64,000 nucleotides of DNA, taken from assembly GCA_015680685.1 (NCBI GenBank), contig MNCI01009437.1, forward strand, positions 69,258-133,257. The letters run 5' to 3'. This DNA comes from Gnetum montanum. Its lineage: Eukaryota > Streptophyta > Gnetopsida > Gnetales > Gnetaceae. The notes below the pieces were generated by a model. That model made no database searches. It was not told where the DNA came from and saw only the letters and a program-made list of their open reading frames with translations. Shown here in pieces: positions 1 through 12,500 of this stretch; the stretch's first letter is position 1; every line of letters begins with the position of its first letter. A program made the position numbers and the translations under genes.

Positions 1-112
1 GATTTCTCGTTTAATTGCTCCATGTGGTCCATTGATAGACAACGGTATGAAGAGTTGCTTGCTATCCATGTGTTTGCTTCTACCAATGAAACAAGGAGCT
101 ATGTCAGCAAGG
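1..112 (+). other. Possible exon of element A's antisense gene
   Basis: A frame open from base 1 encodes a polar stretch containing DRQRYEELLAIHVF and ending at a good splice donor, GGTGAGTTTTC, near 111. By comparison with element C, the 3' part of the antisense gene should lie just beyond the boundary array, which is where this sits. I could not align the residues with the other copies, so this rests on position and the donor only. Confidence 0.22.
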
Positions 113-171
113 GTGAGTTTTCCATTTTCTTAAAAAATTAATTTTACATTTAAATGTAACCAATGGTACTC

Positions 172-345
172 CAAGGGTAGTTTACCGTCGTGCCTATACA
201 TGTGGTAGTTTAAGGCCATACCAGGCTGAGGGTAGCAGTTTAAGGTCATACTAGGTCATGAGTTGCAATTTAGGGCCATACCAGGCCATGTGTGGTAGTT
301 TAAGGCTATACTAGGTCATGTGTTAGTTTAAGGTCTTTTCAGGCC
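172..345 (-). repeat. Boundary array (TTTAAGGTC-type) after gag-pro of element A
   Basis: About five irregular copies of a 25-40 bp unit with the core GTAGTTTAAGGCCATACCAGG. On the element's sense strand the core reads TTAAACTA. Comparable arrays occupy module boundaries of elements B, C, G and H. Confidence 0.7.
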
Positions 346-771
346 ACATGCAAATGTGTAAGCTAGTACAATGCAAACTAACGTGGCATATGCATCACAA
401 AAGAATGTGAAGAGTGTGTGGAGATCTAGCTTGTTTTTGGCCAAAAGGGTGCTTTGATCGAGTGGTTGTCTCCTAACCAAATGTGGTTTTGGAAGTATTT
501 TAGGATTAGGCTCCATTGGGAGGCTTATGGTTTTCGCCACTCATTCAGGCATTTTAGCTCTAACTAGTATATTGGTTGCCACTCGTCCGAGTGTTTTGGC
601 TCTAGGTGTTGTGTTTTTTTACGTGTGTGTTGCATCAAGAGGCTCCTCTTTCAAGACCTATGACATGTCTATGTTGTGGTCAGCTTGAAAGGGAGTGTTG
701 TTGCCATGTATAATGACTTGTCCACCTTCGTATGGAAGGCAGATTTCTTAATGTATCGGTGAGGAAATGGC

Positions 772-3700
772 TCATTGTTGTGCTAGCCAAGGTTTGTGAA
801 GAATCATGTTGAAACTGGGCATCTCTTCTATGATAGTGAACTCTACACTGGTGGGGAATTGTTCACCTACCATGAATGCTAGGTTAATCATGCCATTGAC
901 TGTGACATGTGATTCATTGAAGGATTTTAGACATGTGATTTCTGTTGGCATGATCTCATCTACCATGCCTAGTTTGTCGATGACGGAGTATAGAATTACG
1001 TTTGTTGCCACGCCATCATCAATGTGCACTCTGCGAATGGTACATTGCCCAATACATATGCTAATCGACAATGGAGCTATTGTGACCTCCCCTTGTTTAG
1101 GGTTGACTTTAACTGCATCATTACAGAAGGCTAAGGTGTTTGAACCCAATCCTTGTGGTGTGTGTTGTGAAATCGTTGCACGAATGGATTCCATGTTAGA
1201 AGGGAAGTCCTCTATAACAGGAATGGATGCTAACGTTTGCGCTAAGGCTTCGTGATGAGTCGATGATGTCATGACCAAGTCATACAAGCTCATGGTTGTG
1301 TTCTTTTATTTAAGAATTTGTTTCACCTGGGCCAGTGTAGCTACAAATTTTTTTTTGCCGTTATCTTGGTTGCCTCTGTATGGGTCGAGGGCTTGGGCTT
1401 GGTTTGTTTGGGATTAGGGGCAGGGCCACCAACATTCAGTTGTTGTGTACTAGGTGTGGCTTTTTCTTCGGCTGTGGGTGTTGTTCGTTGTTTGTGCATC
1501 CTCGTCTATTGTCATTTGGTTTGCTTATTCATATTGCCTATGTTAGGGTTGTGGGTAGGTGAGGGGCTACAGTGTGGTGGCACCTTTATGAGAAATGGTA
1601 GTTTAGGAGGTTTCATTGTTGTTTGACTAGCTTGTTGTGGCACCTTGATAACGAAAGGTTTTTTTGCTATTGTCATTGGTGCATCATTCTAGTTTAACAT
1701 CTTAGTGGACGTTGCTTGTGGTGCTTGGGGTGTTTTCTAGTTTAATATCATAGTGGACGATGATGCTTCCTTCCAATTTAATGTCTTAGCGGACGTGTAA
1801 GGTGGTGGTACTTTGACCATGAAAGGTGTCGTCGGTGCTCTAGGTGGTACCTTGATGACAATGGGAGGCCTCTTGCTCATGGAGGCAGAGGGGATTGTTG
1901 CCTTGCTAGGAGGCACATAGATCACAAAAGGTTGCCACATAGGTTTAGGCTTACTATCTATGCCAATGAAGTTTATGACATAGGAGGTGTCATCTGTGCT
2001 GGGTTGATTCGAGTTGTTGACCTTCAATTAGCCCTATTCTATCATTGCTTTTAGATCATCCTATAATGCACAGCAAGTGTCAGTGTTGTGATTGGACATC
2101 TGGTGGTGGTGATAGAATTGGTCTAACTTGAAATGTCATGGAACTGGGGGCTCATTTGGTGCTACTAAGGTGGGGTTCCTCAGTAGCTCGTAGTACCTGT
2201 CATGTCGACAGCGAGCATTCTCCACCACTTGTTTGTATTGGATTTTCCTGGTTTTGAGGAGTTGCTCTAGTAATTCAGAAGGTTGCATTGGTAGCGACGT
2301 ATACTTAGAGCAATCCTTGCGCTGAAAGTTGGGCCTTGGGGTGGCCCCTGTCATTGTAGGTGGATTGGTACTATTGTTTGTTGTTTTTGTACTTGCGGCT
2401 AAAATTTCCATTGTTGTCTATTGTTTGGCAATGTGTTGGTTCTTGTAAGCCACATAAGCAAGATTGTTGCTGGTTTGTGCAACTTGTTCTATGTTCTTGA
2501 TCTATGTGAAGGCTTGGCTCAACATTTGACCACTTAGGTAGTACAGTTTTGACTTAATGAAGTCATTCACAGCTCCCTTCAGAATCATAAGAAAATACAT
2601 TTCAAGGATGGGCTCATAAAGTTTGTTAAGGGCTGCACTCCATCGTTGGATGAACTTCTACATAGGCTCAAGTGGTGCTTGTTTCACCTATATCAGAGTG
2701 TCTAGTGTTGCTTTAGGCTTCAGATTATACTTAAACCTAGTAACAAACTGGTGTAACAGATCCTCAAGAGAGGATATGGAGTTACATGGAAGGGCTGAGT
2801 ACCAATCCAAGGCTATGCCCATTAAGGACATAGTGAACACATGCAAGATTGCATGAGGCCAAGCTTGAAGCAATAAAGTTTCTGATCAAAACATGACTAA
2901 GTGAGCATTGAGATCTCCCTTCCCATTGTACTTGGTTAACTAGGGCAATGTGATTCCCTTAGGTAAAGCTAACGATGGAACTGAAGAGTTAATTAGATCA
3001 TCATGGTAGAAGTCCAGTACTTTAACTACTTTGGTGTTGGTAGTTTTGAGGTGCTTTACCTCATCAGCTAACACTTGCATCCATTATTTTGCTTTTTCCC
3101 ACTCTTGAGCGATAGGTAGATTAGTTGGTTAGGGAGATTTTTGGGTTGTCATTTGTTGCTATGGAGGAACATTCAGAGTTGTGGTTGTGGGATGTGGAAT
3201 GTTGAAGTGAGTGGGTTGTTGAACAAGGGGTATGGTTCCTTGCCTAGCCACAAACTATGAAGTGACACCCTGGATGTGCGGAGTTGAAGTGATGAAAGGG
3301 GTCCCATGTGTTTGCATGTGTGGTATGTACTGGGTGGAGGTGGATGTGGGTAATCTCTATCAGGATACTGGTGCTTGTGTGCTCATTGACACTTGGTGAG
3401 TAGTCATTTGTCCCATGCAAGGGTGGAATGATGGGTTCATGTAGGCATGGGGAGTGAGGGTGTAATATGAATCCTCATGTTCAGATTATGCCACGAAGTC
3501 ATCTTCCTCTTCTTGGTTTTAGGGCTCCTCAATGGATCGCTGTGAGTTTTGGCTCCTTACCATAAGGAGTTGGGAGATGAGTCGATGCTAGGGCTCAGAA
3601 AGGGGAATGATATCATATATGGAGGGAGTGAATTCATGACCCCCCATGTATATGCGCTCAAAGTTTCGTTTTGCTTCCTATTTTTTGGTGTGAAGGGGAA

Positions 3701-3790
3701 GGTTGGCCTGAATCTTCACACAAATAAAGTTATACTATTCCTGTGTAAGGATTATGAAGGTGTGTGCATTAGAATTCTAAGATGACTCCT
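772..3790 (-). pseudogene. Element A gag-protease polyprotein (decayed)
   Basis: Gag packages element RNA; the protease cleaves the polyprotein. Reading down the minus strand: a gag N-terminal segment with YNFICVKIQANLPL near 3740-3690, a linker with SEHEDSYYTLTP near 3485, a capsid-like segment with WPHAILHVF and LDWYSALP at 2870-2690, a degenerate zinc knuckle near 2110-2060 (first Cys lost, HHHQMSNHNTDTC kept), a spacer with PPIVIKVPP and PFMVKVPPP repeats at 2020-1790, and a retropepsin-like domain with VHIDDGVATN at 1293-772. Every block has a counterpart in element C's gag-pro, in the same order. Several stops interrupt it. An acceptor-like CCTTACACAG precedes the block at about 3745, so splicing in the leader is possible. 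Confidence 0.75.
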
Positions 3791-3904
3791 TGGTGATGTG
3801 CGACGAGGTAGCATACAAGCTGGCTAATAAGTGCCAAGTCTGTTTTGGGCTAAGTGTGCAGCATGTGCAGCGTATGGTTAGGGCTAAGTATGCAGCATGA
3901 CCAG

Positions 3905-4265
3905 CATGCAACATGTGCAAAAAAAATTCTAATTGTAAAACTGCAGCGTGAGCAAAAAATTTTCTAAGTGTAAAACTACAACATGAGAAAAAAATTTTCC
4001 AAGTGTAAAACTGCAACGTGAGCAAAAAATTTTATAGGGTAAAACTGCAGCGTGAGAAAAAAATTTTCTAAGTGTAAAATTGCAGCGTGAACAAAAAATT
4101 TTCTAAGTATGAAACTACAATGTGAGCAAAAAATTTTCTAAGTGTACAACTACAACATGAGCAAAAAAATTTTTAAGTGTAAAACTGCAACGTGAGCAAA
4201 AAAAAAATTTTCTAAGTGTAAAACTGCAGCATGAGCTAAAAATTTTGTAAGTGTAAAACTGTAGC
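3905..4265. repeat. Tandem repeat, about 36 bp unit
   Basis: About ten copies of a unit with the core TTTTCTAAGTGTAAAACTGC followed by AGCGTGAGCAAAAAA. Copies differ by a few substitutions and by the length of the A run. The array lies inside the 5' half of element A. Confidence 0.85.
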
Positions 4266-4740
4266 GTGAGTAAACTAGGTACAGCGTAAGCAAACTACAG
4301 CATGAGGAAACTATAGCATGAGCAAACTACAACGTGAGCAAACTGCAGTGTAAACTACAGCGTAAACTACAACGTGAGGAAACTACAGTGTGAACAAACT
4401 ACAGCGTAAACTACAGTGTGAGCAAATTGTGGCGTAAACTACAGCATGAGTAAACTGTAGTGTGAACAAGCTGCAACGTAAACTACAGCGTGAGAAAATT
4501 GTAGTGAAAATATGGTTAAGTGTTGAACAGCGAAAATATGGTTAAGTATTGAATAGAAAAAATATGGCTAAGTGTTGAATAGTGTGAGAAAACTACAGCG
4601 TAAACTGCAACATGAGAAAATGATAGCAAAAATATGGTTAAGTGTTGAATAGCGAAATTATGGCTAAGTGTTGAACAATGAAAATATGGCTAAGTGTTGA
4701 ACAGTGTAAGCAAACTACAGCGTGACCAAACTATAGCGTG
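4266..4740. repeat. Short-unit repeats (AAACTACAGCGTGAGC and AAATATGGTTAAGTGTTGAA)
   Basis: The first part (to about 4500) is built from 14-18 bp units with the core AAACTACAGCGTGAGC. The second (4503-4720) is built from units of about 25-30 bp containing AAAATATGGCTAAGTGTTGA. The CAGCGT core continues from the preceding array, so the three arrays may share an origin. Confidence 0.75.
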
Positions 4741-5959
4741 GAAACCAGGTATAACATCTAAAGCCAAGGCACAACGTCTGGATGTTGGATGGGACATTTG
4801 GGTAAGAAAACTAAGTGTTGGACACTGCAATTAAAGCAAGAATATGCTTGGAAAACTTTGAAACAACGTTTGGACTGGAAAATAAGATTTATCAACAGGA
4901 AATAGCGCCTAAATGCTGGGAACAAGACAGAACAGGAATGCTGGCATTGACAGCAACGTGTGAATGTTGGACTTGGGATGCTAAGGGGCAAATCTAACAG
5001 AGAAATGGCCCTCATTCTAGCACCATTTTACTGTACCATCCGAAATCATTGGTGAGAGGCTGGAATGAATGGACACCAAGAAATCTACGGATGAAATAGT
5101 AAGATCCTACCTTTGCCTAAGGGTAAGCTGGAAATCAACAAAGGAAGAGTGCCTTGAATGGTCCACACACAGATCAAACGAGGACTTCCCCTAACGTATG
5201 CAATTGCGATACGTTGGGTTATATGTATACAAATGCAAAAATCAAACGTAAATAAAGGAAAACGAATCTAAACTATTTAAACAATGAAAATAGGAAAATG
5301 TGAATAGGAAAAATAATGTAAACTGTAAGAATCTGGTTAACAATGCAAACAATTAAACAATTAGAATGTGCACTAGTCAAAATGTAGTTGTGGAGTGGTC
5401 ACAAGGTGGATGTTTAGCCCCGATGGATGAGAATAGATGCTGGGAAGATGTAGGTTTCAAATTTTAGGTATACAGCCTCCAAGTCTCTAAGAAGCCTAGC
5501 GTATGAGATTGATCCCTAGATTTCTTAAGTGTGTGAGATTCATATTTTTCAAACCTTGATCTAGTGAAAAAATATGAGATTTATAGGATTTTAGATGTGA
5601 GATTTGGATCTGGGAGAAGATCAATGGCTGCGGGGTGAGCAAACTTCGGATCAAGTGATAGGTGTATGCATTGACAAGATGCATGAAATGTTACAATGTA
5701 TAGTGTGCAGCATGACCAAGATCTCTTATGCTGATGTGTGTAATCCACAGTGTAAGAGCTTGATACGCTGAAAAATGAAAAATGTATAAAGAATGTTAAA
5801 GTACAAGAGTGGATCTGGATGTCTGGCCTCCAGATCTGCAGATCTATGCTATTTTTGCTCCACCAAGGCCTTTAGTGTACATGGATCTAGCTCTGATGTG
5901 TGTGTAGCCTATTCTAGTGTTAGCGTTTGGCATCCAGCGTATGAAAGTGTTTACACTGG
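4741..5959. other. Element A leader or insert, no gene recognised
   Basis: AT-rich sequence with scattered CAGCGTA/TACGCTG words, for example at 5185-5215 and 5700-5770. Open frames here are short, lack any family resemblance and overlap on both strands. I see no gene. Confidence 0.5.
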
Positions 5960-6780
5960 GTTTACGTTGCTGGAAGCATGTCAACGTGACTAACAATGAA
6001 TGACCTGAAAATAGTGCATTTTGAACCCATTTTTAACCTTTGAGACCCATTTTTAACCTTTGAGACCCATTTTTAGAGAGGATATGTATGCCATGGGTCC
6101 AAAGGGTGCTTCTTCTCAAGTTTGAGCTAATTCATAGGCTATTTTGGCTTTGTTTCGGTTGGTGACGCTGATCCTTACGCTGTTGGAAGCATGTCAGCGT
6201 GACTAAGAACAAATGACCTGAAAAAAGTGCATTTTGAACCCATTTTTGACTTTTGAGACCTATTTTCAGAGTCGATCTACATGCCATGGGTCATAAGGGT
6301 TCTATGTGCCAAATTTGGACTGATTTAGATGTCATTTTGACCTTGTTTTTGTTGATGACGCTGAGCCTTACGCTGTGCAGCATAAGAAAATGTAGCTCCA
6401 ACATAATCAACTGAAAACACCTTATTTAAGGTCCAAATGTTGATTTTATGGAGGCTAGAACCTATTTGGGACCTTGGTGAAGGTCATGGAGGGTCCTTGT
6501 GCTTGATTTTGGCCTATTTTGGCTCAGTTTTAGGGCTCCAAAAGTTGGTGACGCTGAGCCATACGCTGTGCAACGTCTAAAAAGTAACCCCATGGTCACC
6601 AAGTCAAAGTGGCATATTTGAGGCCCAAATCTTGATTTTCTAGAGGTTTGGAGTTTTTGGGGACATTGGTGAAGGTCATGGGGGGTTCTTGTGCTCAATT
6701 TTGGCTTGTTTTGACTCAGTTTCAGGCCTCCAAAAGTTGGTGATGCTGAGCCTTACGTTGTGCAGCGTAGGAAAATGTAC
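5960..6780. repeat. Tandem repeat, about 190-200 bp unit, four copies
   Basis: Each unit ends with a block like GGTGACGCTGAGCCTTACGC followed by TGTGCAGCGTA; blocks fall near 6160, 6350, 6545 and 6735. Within units, GACCTATTTT-like and CCATGGGTC-like words recur. The TACGCTG-TG-CAGCGTA segment is itself an inverted repeat. Open frames across it are by-products of the repeat. Confidence 0.75.
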
Positions 6781-6929
6781 TTAGTCAAAATTGCATTTTT
6801 TGACCTTGAAACTAATGATTCTTAACATCGATACTTGTTGTCATGATCTATGGGCCCAAGGGGAAACTTTTTTGCTCCATGGTGGACTATTTGAAGCCAC
6901 TTCAGAGGCTCTGAAGTTGTTTGGAAGTG

Positions 6930-7265
6930 TTGCTAAAATTTTTGTGGTGTTTGAGTAAAGAAACTCCAAGAGTAGGAACAAACTCCTTTCCATTGCAATA
7001 AGTGACCTCAAAGCTATGTTTGTCCTTGAGTTCATGTACATCCAAGGGTAGATTGGCCTGCACCTTTACATAGAGGAAAATATAACGCTCATGTCATTGG
7101 GCCAATCCCTCAGGTCCTCGATTTTGGATTCTGAGAGATCCGCGTGCTTCTAGAATCGGGTTCAGTGGTTTTTCGGCACTAGTAGTGCCTTGAACCATGA
7201 TGGGGTCTTCAACATTGAAGGAAACTTCCACGTTTAAGGCATTGGTATTAGTAGTTGAAAAATCC
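6930..7265 (-). pseudogene. First copy of the gag N-terminus, element A
   Basis: Starting at an ATG at 7265 (MDFSTTNTN), the minus strand reads through RGSLRIQNRGPEGLAQ and, after a one-base frame change near 7090, YVKVQANLPLDVHELKDKH and PTLGVSLLKH. This aligns with element C's gag N-terminus (RWSLRLQGRDP, then YNFICMKIQAGLTVDQAEME). A second partial copy lies at about 3745-3540. Only this copy keeps the start. The 3.2 kb between them is tandem repeats. Confidence 0.55.
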
Positions 7266-7359
7266 ATTGCAAGTAAGTAGTTATGCATAAAAAATGTAAA
7301 AGTTAAGCAAAAGAGTGCGAACAAACAAGGAAACCAAAAAATAGCAAAAAAGAAGCCTT

Positions 7360-7880
7360 TACGTCTTGTCGGATTCCAGAGAAATTGTTGAGGTGACCGA
7401 TCTATACCACACAAATTATAAACAACCACAAAAGGGTGTCACATTTATGGTAGTGTGTAATGAGGTATAGAGCATGTGCAAGACTACCGTAAGGCAATTT
7501 TAGTTAACTAGAAACCAAGAAGGCTTTGTGTCTCACAGGGTTCCAGAGGAACCATCGAAGTGACCACCCTATACCATGCAAGATGGGGTATAGAACACAT
7601 GCAAGACTACTATAGGATGGGTAAGCTAACTAGTAATCAAAGGCTTTGCATCTCGCAGGATCCCAGAGGGACCATCGAAGTGATCGCTCTGTACCACACG
7701 AGATGGGGTACAGAGCGCATGCAATACTACCATAAAACGAGCTAGTTAGCTGGTGATCAAAGGCCTTGTGTTCTGTAAGGCTCCCGAGGAACCATCAAGA
7801 TAACCAATCTACACCACGCAAAGCACAAACAACTGCAAAAGTGTGTCACATTTATGCTTACACATATTAGGGTGCAAAAC
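7360..7880. repeat. Tandem repeat, about 120-140 bp unit, four copies
   Basis: Each unit contains AGGCTTTGTGTCTCACAGGG, TCCAGAGGAACCATCGAAGTG and ACCACACGAGATGGGGTA. Copies start near 7360, 7525, 7645 and 7765. First and last copies share a variant with AAACAACTGCAAAAGTGTG. They lie between the primer-binding site and the gag start of element A. Confidence 0.75.
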
Positions 7881-7920
7881 GCTCACAGAACTACTGTGAC
7901 ATGCAAAAAAGGCACCAAAA

Positions 7921-7939
7921 GGCCCTCCTTCTAGCACCA
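7921..7939 (-). promoter_or_regulatory. Primer-binding site, element A
   Basis: Six bases inside the LTR end the minus strand reads TGGTGCTAGAAGGAGGGCC. Element C has the same 19-mer with one change at the equivalent place (19635-19653). TGG at the start matches a tRNA CCA end. I could not assign the tRNA. Confidence 0.65.
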
Positions 7940-7945
7940 GAAAAC

Positions 7946-9589
7946 TATAGCGATTGAAAACATTGATGGCTGGAAAACACTGAGGGGTCAGTAGGTGCGA
8001 TAGTTTCAACCCCATATTCGTAGGAGGGTGCAGATACAAGGCACCCTGAATGGTCTAGTCGATTAGAAAGGGACTTAATCGGCGGCTATATAGCCTTTTG
8101 CAACATATAATTTGGAAACAAGAATGAAAGCGTGAAATAATTCTTGAAAGTAAATAAAGCAGAAAAAGTAGTACAAAATGCAACAATAAGCAAGAAACAA
8201 GGTAAAATAAAATTAGAAGAATGCAGTGCTCTTAAGCTACAATCTTGCCCTATCAAGGTGGATACAATCGGTTGCATAGCGTGGTGGAGTGTAGAGATCC
8301 TGAGAGTAGCCAGGACATGTAGAGCAAAACAAGTTGTGTGCTTGGATGTGGCCCTGGGCATTGACAATGCGGAAATTCTACCAAGGTGGTAGAAAGGGAG
8401 ATAGAATAGAATGCTAGCCAAAGATGCTAACTATTTGCAGTGTCAAATAGAAAGCTTACAATGCTTATTACAATGTGCATGAAAGAGAACTTGGATGCCA
8501 GAGTGAATGCCAGGGAGAGGAAAAGCCAAGGAATTGAGGAGAATTCCTCACTTTTAAATGTTACTTCTTAGAAAAAATTTCAAACCCTTTGAATGCTGCT
8601 TGTTAGGGTATTTATAGGATCAAGGGCATGCGAAAGGGGCCGTTTGGATGCCACGTGCCTTGGGCCCACATTGACTTGCTAGTGCCACACATGCCATGTA
8701 TGACCGTTGGACCTGCAAGACTGTTGCAATGCAAGCCTTCTATGTTGTAACTATGTTCCTTCCATGCCATAATTGCATCATCAACATTTGGAGACGTGTG
8801 CCAATGGTCCAACTAGGTGAAGTGCATTGATGTCACACAACCACCTGCATGCCTTACTATGCTTCATAGTGTAGCATTCTTAGCGTAGCGTAGCACCTTG
8901 TCGTGCATTCCACTACATGTGTGTTGCATGCTTGCTATGCTACGTAGCATAACATACTGTAGCAACCAACCTTAGTCATGAAAGCTTTACGGATTTGCAA
9001 ACATTGCTTCCTATGATGCAAGACTTGCGAACTTTGCTGATTCTGCCCTTTGAGCTGCCTTTTGTCTCTTCCGTAGGATTGCTACGCCTTGCTGCACCTT
9101 GTAGCTTAATGTAGCGTAGCAACAAACATGGTCTGCCGCTTCCTGAAGGAAAGGGACATTGTTGAAGGACTTAAAATTGGCCATGGGGACTAGCTATGAA
9201 GCTGTTGCCATGCTACACTATGTCACATGGCATAGCGTAGCATACCACTTCATTCTGCAATCGTCTCCTAAAGCTTGCTATGCTACATAGCTCAGCATAG
9301 CATAGCTTAGCAGACTTTGCGACTTAGAAAACTTGCCGAACTATTTTATGCATCTAGAATGCTGCTACCAACTTCGCACATCATTTCTAAGAAGGCTATC
9401 GGCTGGGCAGGCTACTTAGGTGGATAGGCAGGATGACCTGTAGAGCCTGTTTACACCTAAATTAGAAAATTTTCCGAACTGGCTGGCCCGGATTCGGAGC
9501 ATTCTCCTCCCAAAGAACTGTCATACTGCTTGCATGAATTACAAGGCCTAGTGAAGCAAGAATGACTTCAAATTTTTTGGGGTGTTTCA
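7946..9589 (-). mobile_element. 5' LTR of element A (1644 bp)
   Basis: On the minus strand it starts TGAAACACCCC (9589) and ends at CGCTATA, where sister LTRs have CGCTACA. It holds a TATA box (TATAAATA, 8616-8609). Upstream, in U3, there are clustered imperfect palindromes of TAGCGTAGC/GCTATGCTA type (8870-8960, 9100-9125, 9215-9310). The R/U5 part shares the conserved block near 8040-8075 with the LTRs of B, F, G, H and I. ORFs inside it are not genes. Confidence 0.85.
8609..8616 (-). promoter_or_regulatory. TATA box of LTR A
   Basis: TATAAATA on the minus strand in a context (CCTATAAATACCC) conserved in the other LTRs of the family at 37582, 43986, 45335 and 53598. Confidence 0.65.
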
Positions 9590-12500
9590 GGTGATAGAGG
9601 GGGATCACCCATCGAGAAACTATCAAGCAATCGATCAAACTCACCAGCATCTAATTGCAGCCCCTCTCTTTCTAGTTAACCCAAAAGTGTGGTGGCATCC
9701 TCAACACTCATCTGTCTTTCAGGCACCAAAGCACATTCTACAAAGGGATCATTGGTAGGGATCTCTCCCTCATCAGTAGGAACCTCTTCTTTCACCATCA
9801 TGGCCTCTTCCTCCTCCCCTTCAATAGGTGCCCCTACTCTAAGAGGCAAAACCTCTTCTTCCCTTTCTTATTTTTCTCCTCATGGAACATAATCATAGTT
9901 AGCAAGATATTCCAACTTAAAACAAGTGCTATGTTGTGTGATGCTATATAGCGTGGCATAGTGTAACAAGCGCTATGCTAACAAAACAAGTTTGGCATAC
10001 TCACCAACCGGGGATTGCACTTTGCAAACTTTGATTCACAAATTCTTCCCTTTCCCTTCATTTTTGTGGGGAGTCTCTTAGGCAGGATGAGATCTCTTAC
10101 ATTGCAAATTGGTCTTTATAGTTTCCATAATTAGATGCTTCACCCTTAACACATTTCCTTTGTTGATGGGAGGTGCCTCTCCCATGCTTTCCTAACCACG
10201 AAAGGTACATCCCACCCAATCCCTTGTCGTTATCGAAAATGATTCCCCAATAGCTTCTGGGGGGTTTTGGGATCAGGTGGTGTAGAAAATCTAACAAATC
10301 CATGGCTTCGATATCTAGTTATGATCTTGCTATACCCAGATGCCATTCTCATGGACTACCAACAATTTCACAAAGTGTCACAGGCAGGCTACAAAGAAGG
10401 CATAGTGCATGTTGAAACGGGACTTAAGCTTCTTGTGAAGTTTGACCATTTCAGTTTGCAACCCTTTAGAGAGGTACTTGGCTCAGTTGTAGTGAGTCCC
10501 TTCTTCCATGACCTTCCTCATTATCCAAGTTTGCTCTAGTATAAGAATTTTCCCTTGGGAGAGTAGCTTGGGAAAAGCATGGGCACGGAAGACAAGGTAA
10601 ATCATTTTGGCCATTTTCAGCTTGACTTTCTTAATGTAGATCCCCTTTTAGTCCTTAGTCATCCCTAGCCATTCTTCAATGTCCCCCTGATGGTTTGCAT
10701 CTTGCTTATATTTTTCTCCTACAGGGAGATGATTAGACTAGACACCAAAAAGGTCTACAAATATTTGGTCATTAATTTTAAATATCACCCACACATTGTG
10801 AACATGTATGCAGAAGCAGTTAGCCTTCTCTATGAAGGAATCGGCTAGGGAAAGCATTTTGGCAATCGGGACATTTAGGTTTATGACCAATAATAAGTCC
10901 ATGATCCCATCCTCTTGAAGGTTATGAACAAGGCTGGCTGGGGCCCCATGGTAGAGCCAACATTGCATCTCCTCCACCTCTCCATACTTGAAGAAGAGGT
11001 TGGTATCGTTATGCCCAGAGGTGACCACAGTGACCTCTTGGGACTCCTTCGCTACTGCAATAGTTAACAGTAAACAACAACAAAAAAAAAGAGGTTAGCA
11101 GAAAAACAAAAAACAAATCAAAAAACGAAAGTACCTCATCATTCGAGCATAACAACATACCAAGTTTGAACAGTATAGGGAACAGTAGAAGTTCCACCTG
11201 AACATCATCAATAGTAATCAGTTGGTGTGATGCCCATTCGCTATCTAACCAGCCAGCTTTCTTACACTTCCCATAGAATTTGGAATACCTAGTGGGATAG
11301 CTTTTGAATTCAAATCCAAGTTGTTCTATGACACTAACATGCACGTTCCCGGTGTTGGTGAACTCTTGCAAGGTTGTCTGGGCCACCACCAATGCATTTG
11401 TATTACTGTGAAGACCACCTTCATCAATGTAAAACCTGGCAATATACAAGAATATAGTAAGCATCCTTTGTCTAGCATAACACAAATCATACAATGCATT
11501 AAGATACCTTTATAGGAATTACCCATCAGCATAGTAAACAATCCCATGTGGGTTCTGAAAGCAAGTGCCCATGTGACGGGCAACATATAGCGTGTTGTAT
11601 AAAAGATAGCATCTATACTCAGGCATTGCCTAGATCCAAATCAAGCACCTCAAGCCTCTTAGAAACTCTTTTGATATTCCTACCCTTTCGCCCCTGATTG
11701 AACCATTAGCCAAGAATTTCAGAATGCCCCAGTTTGCACCAAGCAACAACATTTCTATAATTACAGTGGTTGTCTTGGCTGATAGGTGTGACCACACAAT
11801 CATACTAAAGTGAAAGAGGAGGAACTATAGGAAGTCCCATGTGCTCTCCTGGAACCAGACCACGTACTACCCCACATGTTCATGGGGAGGAGGGATGTTG
11901 GCCATAGGTTCATTGAGGTAGAACAAGACTCCTACAAGTTCAAGGATAATCAGGATGGGTTTCAACATGACCCTACATGACAAAGCACCTAAACATTAGC
12001 ATTGTGATTTAAGTGATGATTACTTGTATAGCATAGTGTGACCCTCTCTTCACATGTAGCATAGCATGATCCTCTGCTTACAAATTTTTCTTAAGCATAA
12101 AATAGAGTTAAACATTATAGGCAGCATAACAAAATGTCACTTGTAGTGTAGCATAGCCATCAAGCCATGCATAGCATAACAATAGCAAATGTACCCTAAG
12201 GTAACAATTATGCAGTACATAGCACCATGTAAAAGACATGCAGCGTAATAGTTACACTTCCATATAAGAGTGACGACTATGAAATGCGCAGTGTAGTAAG
12301 ACGAATGCATGGCATGTAACATAGTAAATGAACAAATGCAAGTAGACATGTGACAATATAGCCAATAGACCACTGTAACAAGCATTTCAGCGTAGCAAAT
12401 TTGACAATATAACAAATTTAACAATGTAGCAATGTTATAGGTTTAATAGCATAGCAATGTGATAGACTACAAATATAACAACCTAAGGGCCTCATGACAT

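Larger units (their letters stand above)
1..9589 (-). mobile_element. Element A: Tat-type Ty3/gypsy LTR retrotransposon, 5' two-fifths
   Basis: Read on the minus strand the order is 5' LTR (9589-7946), primer-binding site (7939-7921), leader, gag and protease (down to 772), then a short boundary array (345-172). The window edge cuts it there, so pol and the 3' LTR are not seen. Its LTR begins in the middle of element B's antisense gene, so A is younger than B. The target-site flank on the right is GGTGA (9590-9594); the matching left copy lies outside the window. Coding parts are broken by stops. Confidence 0.8.

Noticed and set aside
806-1255. Plus-strand frame of 149 codons
   Set aside because: Shadow of the element A protease on the minus strand, which matches element C's protease.
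3905-4740. Possible CRISPR-like or centromeric array
   Set aside because: Units are contiguous and degenerate without unique spacers, and the array is inside one retrotransposon. No evidence for a centromere.
8144-8392. Open frames on both strands in 8086-8421
   Set aside because: Inside the R/U5 part of LTR A, whose sequence recurs in the other LTRs with different frames.
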